Source: Aquibacillus saliphilus
GTDB taxonomy: Bacteria > Bacillota > Bacilli > Bacillales > Amphibacillaceae
Reading direction: 5' to 3'
Length of the DNA stretch: 64,000 bases
Assembly: GCF_020404745.1 (NCBI RefSeq)
Contig: NZ_JAIZAP010000019.1
Span: 1-64,000 of the forward strand
Made by a program: the position numbers and the translations under genes. Of this stretch, positions 26,673 through 34,815 are shown piece after piece; the first letter of the stretch is position 1, and each line of letters opens with the position of its first letter. Below the pieces are notes generated by a model. The model did not search any database. It saw only the letters and a list, made by a program, of their open reading frames with translations, and had not been told where the DNA came from.

Positions 26673-27482
26673 ATGAAAAAAATACTAGGGTTATTATCAG
26701 CAGTTCTTTTATTAACAATAATTACAGCGTGTGGTGGGGATGAAGAAACACAAGCATTAAGTGAAGATAAATTAAAAATTGGTGTAACTGCTGGACCGCA
26801 TGAAGAGATTATGGAAAAAGTGAAGGAAGTTGCAGCGGAAGATGGTTTGGAAATTGAAATTGAAGTAATCAGTGATTATATTACACCAAATACAGCGTTA
26901 GCTGAAGGTGATCTTGACGTTAACAGTTACCAGCACAAGCCATTTTTAGACCAAATGGTAAGTGATCGTGAGCTTGACCTTGTCGATGTTGCTCCTACAG
27001 TAAACTTCCCAATGGGTTTTTATTCAGAACAGATTACTGAAGTAAGTGAATTACAAGAAGGCGATAAGGTTGGACTTCCAAATGATCCTACTAATGGTGC
27101 ACGTGCGCTAATCTTGTTCGAGCAAGCAGGCCTGATTACATTGAAAGAAGATGTGGGTGCAAATGCTTCAATAAAGGATATTGAAGAAAATAAGGTAGGC
27201 GTAGAGTTTATTGAACTAGAAGCTGCTCAAATTCCTCGTCAGCTCGGTGAATTAACAGCTGCGGCAATTAATACCAACTATGCAATGGAAGCAGGATATG
27301 TTCCAACAGAAGACGCGATTGTCATTGAGCCAGGAGATTCACCATGGGTAAATCTGATAGTTGTTCGCTCTGAAAATAAAGATGATCCAGTTGTCGACAC
27401 GTTAATAAATGCGTACCATTCCGATGAAGTTAAACAGTTTGTTGAAGATAACTTTGGAGGATCAGTAGTTACATCTTGGTAA
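26673..27482 (+). CDS. metQ: Methionine ABC transporter substrate-binding lipoprotein
   Basis: 269 residues, NlpA/MetQ family. Lipobox ITAC gives Cys20. The mature part starts LKIGVTAGPHEEIMEKVKE and contains NSYQHKPFLD and the ligand loop VGLPNDPTNGARAL, characteristic of methionine-binding proteins. It captures L- or D-methionine at the cell surface. It is the first gene behind the SAM riboswitch, with AGAGGGAG before ATG. A hairpin separates it from metN, a usual arrangement where the binding protein is needed in excess. Confidence 0.96.
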   Translation: MKKILGLLSAVLLLTIITACGGDEETQALSEDKLKIGVTAGPHEEIMEKVKEVAAEDGLEIEIEVISDYITPNTALAEGDLDVNSYQHKPFLDQMVSDRELDLVDVAPTVNFPMGFYSEQITEVSELQEGDKVGLPNDPTNGARALILFEQAGLITLKEDVGANASIKDIEENKVGVEFIELEAAQIPRQLGELTAAAINTNYAMEAGYVPTEDAIVIEPGDSPWVNLIVVRSENKDDPVVDTLINAYHSDEVKQFVEDNFGGSVVTSW

Positions 27483-27495
27483 TAAGATATGGTAT

Positions 27496-27520
27496 GAGTC
27501 GCGAATCGCGGCTCTTCCTT
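27496..27520 (+). terminator. Intercistronic hairpin between metQ and metN
   Basis: GAGTCGCGA (27496-27504) can pair with TCGCGGCTC (27506-27514), with a tight loop, then a T-rich tract. It is a probable partial terminator. Confidence 0.55.
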
Positions 27521-27545
27521 CTTTTTTAGGAGAGGAGAGATTAAA

Positions 27546-28583
27546 GTGATAAAAATCAATCATTTTTCAAAGACATATAAAACTAAAAATGGTCAAATTG
27601 ATGCCTTAAAAGATGTTTCGCTTGAGGTTCAAAAAGGTGAAATTTTTGGCGTGATTGGCTATAGTGGGGCAGGGAAAAGTACATTAATTCGTTGTGTCAA
27701 TCTACTTGAAAAACCGGACTCTGGTACGGTAAGTATTGATGGAACTGACATTACCTCACTATCTGCTGCTGGATTATTACAAGCAAGAAGGAAAATTGGC
27801 ATGATTTTTCAAGGGTTCAATTTACTTAAAACAGCAACTGTTTATGATAATATTGCGATTCCGTTAAAGCTAACAGGTGTACCAAAAAGTGATATAAAGG
27901 AACGTGTTGACCGTTACTTGGCTATTGTAGGTCTTACCGATAAACAAGATGCTTTCCCAGCACAATTATCTGGTGGACAAAAGCAGCGTGTTGCGATTGC
28001 AAGAGCACTTTCTCATGAACCGGATGTATTGTTAAGTGATGAAGCAACCAGTGCACTTGACCCGGATACAACGGATTCGATTCTAGATTTACTGTTAAAA
28101 ATTAATAAGGAATTTGGTATCACGATTTTGTTAATTACACATGAAATGCATGTTATCCAACGCATATGTGATGGTGTTGCTGTAATGGAAAATGGGGAAA
28201 TCGTTGAACAAGGGGAAACAATTGAAGTATTCACAGCTCCAAAGCATGGAACAACCAAAAAATTTGTTAACAGTATCTTCAATCATCAACTCTCAGATGA
28301 CGTGATTGGGTCTTTAAGCGAGACTGGCAAAATTATTTCTCTCAAATTCACTGGGCACTCCTCAGAAGAACCAGCATTAGCTGTGGTTGCTAAGAAATTT
28401 GATGTCTATCCCAATATTTTATCTGGAAATATTACGCAATTAAAAAGTGAGCCTTTTGGAAGTTTGCTTGTTCATTTTAAAGGAGAAGAAAGTGAAACAC
28501 AAAAAGCAATTAACTTCTTAGAAAATCAAGGGATTCAAACAGAAGAGGTGATGAAGTATGAGCAAGATAAACGCATTTCTTGA
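27546..28583 (+). CDS. metN: Methionine ABC transporter ATP-binding protein
   Basis: 345 residues starting with GTG 27546 after GGAGAGGAG. Walker A GYSGAGKST, signature LSGGQKQRVAIARAL, Walker B DVLLSDEATSALD and the switch His in ITHEM are intact. The C-terminal 90 or so residues form the NIL/ACT-like domain of MetN proteins that senses intracellular methionine. Its 3' end overlaps metP by 26 bp, so translation is probably coupled. Confidence 0.96.
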   Translation: MIKINHFSKTYKTKNGQIDALKDVSLEVQKGEIFGVIGYSGAGKSTLIRCVNLLEKPDSGTVSIDGTDITSLSAAGLLQARRKIGMIFQGFNLLKTATVYDNIAIPLKLTGVPKSDIKERVDRYLAIVGLTDKQDAFPAQLSGGQKQRVAIARALSHEPDVLLSDEATSALDPDTTDSILDLLLKINKEFGITILLITHEMHVIQRICDGVAVMENGEIVEQGETIEVFTAPKHGTTKKFVNSIFNHQLSDDVIGSLSETGKIISLKFTGHSSEEPALAVVAKKFDVYPNILSGNITQLKSEPFGSLLVHFKGEESETQKAINFLENQGIQTEEVMKYEQDKRIS

Positions 28584-29229
28584 GGAATGGACTCCGTACT
28601 TATGGGAAGCACTTATTGAAACGTTTCAAATGGTTTCGATTTCGCTAATTATTTCAGTGCTTATTGGACTACCGCTTGGTGTGTTACTCGTTTTAACAAG
28701 ACCAGGCAAGAGTCTTGATAACAAGTATTTACTCGGATTTTTAAACGTCATCATTAATATTATTCGATCTGTACCTTTTATCATTTTATTGTTCTTCATT
28801 CTTCCATTTACTAAATTTATTGTCGGCACAACCATCGGAGTCCAAGGTGTAATTGTTCCGCTCGTTGTGTTTACGGCACCATACATTGCCAGACTGATGG
28901 AAAATTCTCTGCTTGAGGTTGATCGAGGAGTACTCGAGGCCTATGAAGCAATGGGAATTAAAACGAAGGATATTATTTGGAATGTTATGGTTCGTGAAGC
29001 AAAGCCGTCCATTATCTTAGGTTTAACGATTGCCACGATTGGTTTAATTGGTGCCACAGCAATGGCAGGTTTAGTTGGGGCAGGCGGTTTAGGAGACTTG
29101 GCATATCGTTTTGGACACCTGCGCTACGAGCCTAGCGTTATGTATGTAACTGTAGCGATATTGATTATCCTTGTTCAAGGTCTGCAATCAATTGGTAACT
29201 TTGCTGCTGCGAAACTTAAGAAGGATTAG
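28558..29229 (+). CDS. metP: Methionine ABC transporter permease
   Basis: 223 residues with five or so membrane helices and the permease EAA-type loop LEAYEAMGIKTKDIIW. MetI/MetP length and motifs (RSVPFIILLF, GLVGAGGLGDLAYRFG) are typical. It forms the channel of the MetNPQ importer. The start lies inside the end of metN. Confidence 0.95.
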   Translation: MSKINAFLEEWTPYLWEALIETFQMVSISLIISVLIGLPLGVLLVLTRPGKSLDNKYLLGFLNVIINIIRSVPFIILLFFILPFTKFIVGTTIGVQGVIVPLVVFTAPYIARLMENSLLEVDRGVLEAYEAMGIKTKDIIWNVMVREAKPSIILGLTIATIGLIGATAMAGLVGAGGLGDLAYRFGHLRYEPSVMYVTVAILIILVQGLQSIGNFAAAKLKKD

Positions 29230-29241
29230 AGGTGGATTTTG

Positions 29242-30393
29242 ATGTCGAATGAAATTAAAAGTCCAATTTCATCTAGTGAAAATAGCAGTTTAATTTCACC
29301 CATCTATCGTTATTCTGATTTAGAAATACAAGCTAAAAAGTATCTTAGTCATCATGTTTTTACGTATATCAATAGTGGGTCAGGCAACGAAGAAACGCTA
29401 ACTAGTAACGAGCAAGCATTTAAAAAATGGAAAATACTGCCCGAGTTTTTAAATGACGTATCAACGCGTGATTTATCTGTATCACTATTAGGCGATACAT
29501 TTAAGATGCCATTTTTGCTCGCGCCAGTTGGTCATTTGGGTGCAGCCCATCCAGACGGGGAATTAGCCGTTGCTAGAGCCGCGAAAAAAAGACAAGTGCC
29601 TTATGTCGTGAGCACTGTTTCAAGTTATTCGTTAGAGGAGATTGCAGGTGAGCTTGGCGATTCACCTAAATGGTTCCAGCTGTATTGGAGTACGGACGAA
29701 GAGTTGACGGTTAGTTTCGTGCAAAGGGCAGAAAAAGCTGGCTATTCTGCATTAGTCATTACAATTGATTCGCCCGTATTAGGGTTCAGGGAAGCAGATT
29801 TAACGAATCAATTTTTCCCTGTCCGTGAGGGATTCGGCTCTGGAAATTATTTTAAAGATCCGATCTTTCGAAGTCGTCTTGAGGAATCGCCAGAACAAAA
29901 TAGGGCAGCTGCAATTGAAGAGCTACTTAAGATTACCTTTCAGCCGAAGCTATCATGGGACGATCTTGCATTTATTAAAAAACATACCAATCTACCAATT
30001 ATTCTAAAAGGGGTTTTGCATCCAAACGATGCTAAAAAGGCAATGGAATATGGCGTTGAAGGCTTGATTGTATCAAATCATGGTGGCAGGCAACTAGATG
30101 GTGTGATCTCTTCACTAGACGCGCTACCGGGAGTAGTTAAGGAAGTGAACGGTCAGATTCCTGTACTTCTTGACAGTGGTATTCGTCGAGGTCCCGATGT
30201 GATAAAAGCGATTGCTTTAGGCGCTGATGCTGTGCTACTTGGCCGCCCATACGTTTATGGCCTCGGCATAAACGGCGAAGAAGGTGTAGCAGAAGTGCTT
30301 GATCATTTTCTGACTGACATCGACATCTCACTTGCAACAGCAGGAAAGAGAACAATTTCTGACCTTGATCCCAGCTTGTTGGTACGTGAATAA
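29242..30393 (+). CDS. FMN-dependent alpha-hydroxy-acid oxidase (lactate oxidase/monooxygenase family)
   Basis: 383 residues from ATG 29242 (a TTG three bases earlier is in frame). FMN-dependent TIM barrel with PFLLAPVGHLGAAHPDGE, WFQLYW, ILKGVLHPNDA and the catalytic His/Arg block SNHGGRQLDGV. Family members oxidise L-lactate or other 2-hydroxy acids. The length and N-terminus suit lactate 2-monooxygenase-like proteins, but oxidase versus monooxygenase cannot be told apart here. It follows metP by 12 bp, so it is read with the methionine transporter under SAM control, which is unusual. It might act on a 2-hydroxy acid of the methionine pathway; this is inference. Confidence 0.85.
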   Translation: MSNEIKSPISSSENSSLISPIYRYSDLEIQAKKYLSHHVFTYINSGSGNEETLTSNEQAFKKWKILPEFLNDVSTRDLSVSLLGDTFKMPFLLAPVGHLGAAHPDGELAVARAAKKRQVPYVVSTVSSYSLEEIAGELGDSPKWFQLYWSTDEELTVSFVQRAEKAGYSALVITIDSPVLGFREADLTNQFFPVREGFGSGNYFKDPIFRSRLEESPEQNRAAAIEELLKITFQPKLSWDDLAFIKKHTNLPIILKGVLHPNDAKKAMEYGVEGLIVSNHGGRQLDGVISSLDALPGVVKEVNGQIPVLLDSGIRRGPDVIKAIALGADAVLLGRPYVYGLGINGEEGVAEVLDHFLTDIDISLATAGKRTISDLDPSLLVRE

Positions 30394-30408
30394 GTAAATA
30401 GATAGAAT

Positions 30409-30445
30409 AAAAGGAAGAGCATCGTTTATGGTGCTCTTCCTTTTG
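30409..30445 (+). terminator. Terminator of the met operon
   Basis: AAAAGGAAGAGCA (30409-30421) pairs perfectly with TGCTCTTCCTTTT (30432-30444). Confidence 0.92.
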
Positions 30446-30481
30446 TTCAGAGGTAAGAAAGTATAAGATTTTCCGCTTCAA

Positions 30482-30600
30482 TGTCTAGCTCCAGCGCCTA
30501 GCCCCTCGAGGTCTTAAGTCAAACCTCTATGTGGCAAGAATCGCCACATAGAGGTTCGACTTAAGCTTGTCGGGGCTAACAAGGCGCTTGCGCTTTTCTT
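30482..30600 (+). repeat. 119-bp foldback repeat, copy 2
   Basis: The best-preserved copy. The arms CTTAAGTC.AACCTCTATGTGGC and GCCACATAGAGGTT.GACTTAAG form a hairpin of about 22 bp. The outer AGCGCCT pairs with AAGGCGCT. Homology with copy 3 continues about 30 bp to the left (GGTAAGAAAGTATAA). The right end abuts the sigma-factor stop codon. Confidence 0.9.
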
Positions 30601-30601
30601 A

Positions 30602-31129
30602 TTAATTAAGCTGTAATTCGTCTTGATCGCTTTTCAATAAAACTCTAAGCTTTGGTTTTGCTCGTCTTCCCCAGTTTTTAACTGCATCTTCAGTCACATC
30701 TTCTTTCATTGCAATCTCTTTAACCGGTAAATCCTCCAGCACATATAAGGTAAACCATTTCATTTGATTGTCAGTTAGAACGCGTTTAATTCTTTCTAGT
30801 AGATATGGGTCAAATTCTAGTTCAAGAGCGGATGATACTTGTCTGTCATAGTTTGAAAGGTTGTCCAAGTATAGGTTATCTTTTTCCGATTGCCGGTTTC
30901 GTTGCCGTATTAAACTAAGTAATGCTTTTTCAATTAGAAAATAGGCATAACTTGAAAATTTGCCGCGGGTTTCATCGTAAGTTTCAACTGCTCGCCACAT
31001 TGCGATTACGCCTTCTTGGTAAAATTCTTTGTCGGGGTCGCGAATTCCTAGTCTGTTAATTAAATGAAAGATGATCTTTTCGTGTGCTTTTAATATATCA
31101 TTGAAATAATTTGACTTGATCTCTACCAT
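30602..31129 (-). CDS. Sigma-70 family RNA polymerase sigma factor
   Basis: 175 residues, about the size of small alternative sigma factors. Region 2 is readable as EFYQEGVIAMWRAVETYDE, then FSSYAYFLIEKALLSLIRQ (about 36-77). Region 4 is FTLYVLEDLPVKEIAMKE, then VTEDAVKNWGRRAKPKL with a helix-turn-helix. No anti-sigma gene is adjacent. It resembles the orphan small sigma factors of Bacillaceae, some of which control competence or stress genes. The regulon is unknown. The start ATG 31129 is preceded only by a weak purine run (AAAGAGGC). A 119-bp repeat directly follows its stop codon and may act as its terminator. Confidence 0.85.
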   Translation of the reverse strand: MVEIKSNYFNDILKAHEKIIFHLINRLGIRDPDKEFYQEGVIAMWRAVETYDETRGKFSSYAYFLIEKALLSLIRQRNRQSEKDNLYLDNLSNYDRQVSSALELEFDPYLLERIKRVLTDNQMKWFTLYVLEDLPVKEIAMKEDVTEDAVKNWGRRAKPKLRVLLKSDQDELQLN

Positions 31130-31384
31130 TGTTGCCTCTTTTTTATAAGGGCGCCTTTATCATGTATTCCGTCGGTAGATTTAGAATAGTTTAATCCTGA
31201 GCTAAATTCATGTCGAGATACTTTAAGTTTCTCGGGTCTTTAGGTGCGAAATTTTGTCCATAATTGCAAAATGGACAAAAAAATGGGGGTTTGGGTGGGA
31301 GATACTTGAAGTTTGATAGGTTTTAACTGAAAGTATAACCTGTGAGTGATTCAAAGTTGATAGAAAGTGAGTCTCCCCAAGTTG

Positions 31385-31500
31385 ATTCGCCTGAAAAATG
31401 GATGAATTCAACCCTAATAGTAAATGATTCGCCCCAAACACACATTTATTCGCCCCAAAAGAGCAAAGATTCGCCCCAAACACGTAACTTTTCGCCTTTA
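31385..31500 (-). repeat. 21-bp-period repeat, locus 3 (six units)
   Basis: ATTCGCC-type cores at 31385, 31406 (degenerate), 31427, 31448, 31469 and 31490, exactly 21 bp apart. The frame across it (31223-31483, minus) encodes FGAN-type heptads and is not a gene. This accounts for the 31130-31566 gap, together with the upstream region of the sigma gene. Confidence 0.9.
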
Positions 31501-31566
31501 TAGCAGTCGTTAGCCTGCATGAGACAATAATAGATCATTTCACATAATTTCTATTAATGAGGCTGA

Positions 31567-32187
31567 TTAATTATTTACACCCAGTCGGCCGAGTGGTCCT
31601 TTTTCGTCAATAATATCCTGTAATTCATATACAGAAATTGGAAACATCGGGAATCCAAATACATAAGGAGTTATATCGTAGAGTTGAAAGTAGATCACAA
31701 GCGTTTTGTCGGCGATATAAAAATCTTGATTGGGTTCAATGGTTGTGAAAGTGTCGAGAAGTTGAATGTCTCGTTGCTCGATTTGCGCACGAATTAATGT
31801 GGAAACTCGGTTGATATAATCACTTCCTGGTTTGAATAAATCTTTTAGTTCAACCTTCGTTCTTTTTTGTAGGTCGAATGTTAACGACTTAATATACGTC
31901 ATCCCATGAGCAGCCTGGTGATGATATGTGTAATTGGAGAGTGATAAGCTCAGAACCTGGCGTTGGTTATTCTTAATTTGATAGGATCCAATCATTTCCT
32001 CTACAGTAGTGGGCATGTTCCCGACTTGTTCGTTTATCAATTGCTGCGTTTGATTAATAATGGCCTGATTAATATATCTTTCAAATTGTTGGTCATGCAT
32101 ACCAATTACCCTGGGGAATCGTACTGTTTTATTAGGTCCGTAGCTAATCTTAACTGTTTCAATCCAGACTGGTAAATCCGTAGACAT
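31567..32187 (-). CDS. DUF3298 (RsiV-like extracellular domain) protein
   Basis: 206 residues. The N-terminal half resembles the DUF4163/PdaC-type domain (RFPRVIGMHDQQFERYINQ). The C-terminal half is DUF3298 (LFKPGSDYINRVSTLIRAQI, then LVIYFQLYDITPYVFG). In other proteins this pair binds lysozyme or peptidoglycan-like ligands, for example the anti-sigma factor RsiV. Here there is no signal peptide, membrane helix or sigma-binding region, so it may be cytosolic, and its role is unknown. A decayed relative lies at 44500-44637. Confidence 0.75.
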   Translation of the reverse strand: MSTDLPVWIETVKISYGPNKTVRFPRVIGMHDQQFERYINQAIINQTQQLINEQVGNMPTTVEEMIGSYQIKNNQRQVLSLSLSNYTYHHQAAHGMTYIKSLTFDLQKRTKVELKDLFKPGSDYINRVSTLIRAQIEQRDIQLLDTFTTIEPNQDFYIADKTLVIYFQLYDITPYVFGFPMFPISVYELQDIIDEKGPLGRLGVNN

Positions 32188-32508
32188 AGTAAATCACCCT
32201 TATTGGTTGGTAACCTATCCTATTCTTGAAAAATAAATGGGTTCCTAGGACAAAGATCTTTTAAATTAATAAAACTTCCTGATATATAAAGTGTTTTACG
32301 GTTTGTTACTGAAGTAGCGGAGATATTTTACTGATTATAGTTGTTCTTCCTTATGCGTGAAAATAGATCAGTTTCTTGATTAAGGTGCTGTCAAATATAA
32401 TTATAGCTCCATACTAAAAAGTAGTAGCCAACACACGGAGTGCTAGCTACTACTTTTTAGTTTTATTTTTAAAAATGATTCGTTGAACGTAGACTTGTGT
32501 GGATAGGG
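32188..32508. other. Intergenic region with a terminator
   Basis: Apart from the hairpin at 32416-32458 I see no gene or regulatory site in this 321-bp stretch. Confidence 0.6.
32416..32458. terminator. Terminator downstream of the 62-residue gene
   Basis: AAAAAGTAGTAGC (32416-32428) pairs with GCTACTACTTTTT (32446-32458); usable on both strands. Confidence 0.8.
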
Positions 32509-32697
32509 TTAAAAGAAATCCTTCAATTCAAAAGTTTCTTTAAATTCTTCGTAGTTTAAATCTAACTGGTTACAGTAAAATTCGACTTCTTTAAAAAAGT
32601 TGAAATCGGGATCGACAGGTAGATCTCTATTTTCAGAATAAAAAATAACGAGTTCAAATAGTTCTTTAAATGCTTTAACTTTATTAGTTGCACCCAT
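32509..32697 (-). CDS. Small acidic hypothetical protein
   Basis: 62 residues starting MGATNKVKAFKELF, with a good GGAAGGATTG site and a terminator after the stop, which support it as a real gene. It is acidic and aromatic-rich with an all-helical look. I do not recognise a family. Confidence 0.55.
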   Translation of the reverse strand: MGATNKVKAFKELFELVIFYSENRDLPVDPDFNFFKEVEFYCNQLDLNYEEFKETFELKDFF

Positions 32698-33132
32698 ATA
32701 ATCAATCCTTCCTATTATTTTAAAGTCTTTGTTTAGCTCCTATAATAGGAGATGTTAAAAAGTCTGAAGAGAAAAAAGACGCTATTGTCAAAAAAGACAA
32801 TAAAAAATATGTCTCTTTTCGACGAACTTGTTGTACAATAAATAGTATAATTCGGTTTTCAGAATATTTCAACTAGAATTAGTAATAAAACGAAACTGAT
32901 AAAACACCACTATAACAAGGTTCCTTAATAATTTAACTTTGGATGTCAGGAAACCTAACACGAAAACAAAGATGATTTTCCATCTGTCATTGTTGTAATC
33001 TATAAATTTTTTTATAAACCTTTAGTCTAAACGGACAAAGATATTGTCTGAAAATTTAGGTAAAATAGATTAATAGGAACAAAGAGTAACGCACTAAAAA
33101 ATTATGTAAACATAAAAATTAGGGGGCTTATC
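32698..33132. other. Divergent regulatory region upstream of dctP
   Basis: A 435-bp gap with two inverted repeats sharing GACAA/TTGTC. TATTGTC/GACAATA (32783-32802) has a six-base spacer. GGACAA/TTGTCT (33033-33049) overlaps the -35 of a weak promoter, TTGTCT (33044-33049) and TAGATT (33066-33071) with a 16-bp spacer. The second could be an operator for the PucR-type regulator of the downstream operon. No gene is seen. Confidence 0.4.
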
Positions 33133-34221
33133 ATGTTCAAAAAGAAGTTTATGTCGATGTTTTTTATTTCTATCCTTTTAGTATTAGTACTTGCGGCGTG
33201 TGGTGATTCAGATGACAGTGCTGGTGATGCTAATGAATCTAATGATGACGCAGCGAGTGAGGGTTCTTCAGAAGAAGAGAGCTATGATCCGGTAACGATA
33301 ACATTTAGTCATAACCAACCGATTGACAGCCCAGAACATACAGGTGCTTTAAAGTTCAAAGAGCTCGTTGAAGAAAAAACAGATGGGAAAGTAACAGTTG
33401 AACTATTTCCTGCATTACAGCTTGGAAGTTTGAGAGAGCAAGTTGAGGGAACGCAAATTGGTGAAATTGATATTACGATGCAGCCTACTGCTGTTGTTTC
33501 TCCATTTGTTGATGATATTAAGGCTGTTGACCTTCCATACATATTTCCTGTCGATACAGAAGATATGTATGAAGTGCTTGATAGTGAAGTCGGAGATGAG
33601 TTGTTAGGAACGTTAGAGCAAGGAGGATTTAAAGGGTTAGGCTTCTGGCCAGGAGGATATAAATTATTCACAACAAATGATGTTGAAATTCATCAACCTT
33701 CTGATTTTAAAGGAGTTGCAATGAGAACGATGGAATCGCCAATTCTATTGGCGCAATATGAAACTTGGGGAGGAAATCCAATTCCTGTTCCTTATGCAGA
33801 ACTATACAATTCATTACAACAAGGAATCGTTGATGGTCAAGAAAACCCATTACAAACAATTTTCTTGAATAACTATCATGAGGTTCAAAATACAATTATT
33901 GAGAGTTACCACGGGGGGATGACATACGCATTAATGGCAAATCAGTCTTGGTTCGACGGACTGCCAGCTTCTGTAAAAGATGTCATTGTTGAGTCTGAGT
34001 TAGATGCAAGAAATGCAGCGCGTGAAGCATTAGCGTCTACTGAGGATGAATACCGACAAGCGATCAAGGACTCAGGTGTCACTTATTATCAATTGACAAC
34101 AGAAGAAATTGAAGCTTTCCGTGAAGCATCATACCCTGTCCATGAAGAATATTATAATACAGACTCACAAAAAGAATTGCTACAAAAAATCTACGATAAA
34201 GTGGATGAAGTAACAGAATAA
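33133..34221 (+). CDS. dctP: TRAP transporter substrate-binding lipoprotein, DctP family
   Basis: 362 residues. The lipobox LAAC (Cys23) and an acidic linker precede a DctP-type fold (ITFSHNQPIDSPEHTGALKF from about 56). The carboxylate-binding arginine of the family is present at Arg198 in GVAMRTMESP, so the ligand is an organic acid. The lipid anchor is normal for a Gram-positive. It is the first gene of a ten-gene block whose enzymes suggest orotate or a similar carboxylated pyrimidine as substrate. GGGGGCTT precedes ATG. Confidence 0.92.
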   Translation: MFKKKFMSMFFISILLVLVLAACGDSDDSAGDANESNDDAASEGSSEEESYDPVTITFSHNQPIDSPEHTGALKFKELVEEKTDGKVTVELFPALQLGSLREQVEGTQIGEIDITMQPTAVVSPFVDDIKAVDLPYIFPVDTEDMYEVLDSEVGDELLGTLEQGGFKGLGFWPGGYKLFTTNDVEIHQPSDFKGVAMRTMESPILLAQYETWGGNPIPVPYAELYNSLQQGIVDGQENPLQTIFLNNYHEVQNTIIESYHGGMTYALMANQSWFDGLPASVKDVIVESELDARNAAREALASTEDEYRQAIKDSGVTYYQLTTEEIEAFREASYPVHEEYYNTDSQKELLQKIYDKVDEVTE

Positions 34222-34233
34222 TAGGGAAAAAGT

Positions 34234-34263
34234 TAAGGGGCTTCCTTCTGGGTGGTCCCTTAT
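34234..34263 (+). terminator. Intercistronic hairpin between dctP and dctQ
   Basis: TAAGGGGCTTCC pairs with GGGTGGTCCCTTA with a G-T pair and a mismatch, and has no long T-run. It probably attenuates readthrough and protects the dctP mRNA. Confidence 0.45.
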
Positions 34264-34311
34264 ACTACCTATTATTTCTCTTTTACTGAGTAAAATGTTA
34301 GGGAGGATCCT

Positions 34312-34803
34312 ATGGAACGATTAAAAAAAGTAGAGGAAGTTATCATCGCAATGGGGTTACTAGTTGTAACGGTACTGTTGTTTGTCAATATTGTCCTTCG
34401 GTTTGGTTTTTCAGCGAATAGAAGTTGGGCGGAAGAGTTCATTCGTTACGTGATGATCTGGATTACCTTTATTGGCGCCAGTGTATGTTTTAGGAAAGGG
34501 ATGCACGTAGGTGTAGACTTTTTGATGGATCTTTTAAAAGGAAAAACAAAAAAAGGGTTACAACTATTCGTTAATCTGATCTGTATTGTCTTTATGGTAT
34601 TCTTAATCAGGTACAGCATCGAATTGGTGTTGTTCACTCAAAATACAGGACAGATTACGCCTTCCTTACAAATTCCACTTTATTACGTTTATCTAGCAAT
34701 ACCAGTTGGTTCAGCCTTATCCTTAGTCCATTTGTTGATTCAAACCATCCAGCTTATAAGAAATAAACAATTCAACTCAAAACCCAATGTGGTTGAAGAA
34801 TAG
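34312..34803 (+). CDS. dctQ: TRAP transporter small permease, DctQ family
   Basis: 163 residues with four membrane helices. NRSWAEEFIRYVMIWITFIG (42-61) is the typical DctQ signature, followed by GMHVGVDFLMDLL. It bridges the binding protein and the large permease. GGGAGGAT precedes ATG, and 12 bp separate it from dctM. Confidence 0.92.
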   Translation: MERLKKVEEVIIAMGLLVVTVLLFVNIVLRFGFSANRSWAEEFIRYVMIWITFIGASVCFRKGMHVGVDFLMDLLKGKTKKGLQLFVNLICIVFMVFLIRYSIELVLFTQNTGQITPSLQIPLYYVYLAIPVGSALSLVHLLIQTIQLIRNKQFNSKPNVVEE

Positions 34804-34815
34804 GGGGCAGATATT

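Noticed and set aside
31223-31483. 86-residue ORF with FGAN-type repeats
   Set aside because: It is an open frame across the 21-bp-period array, with no credible ribosome site and sequence dictated by the repeat.
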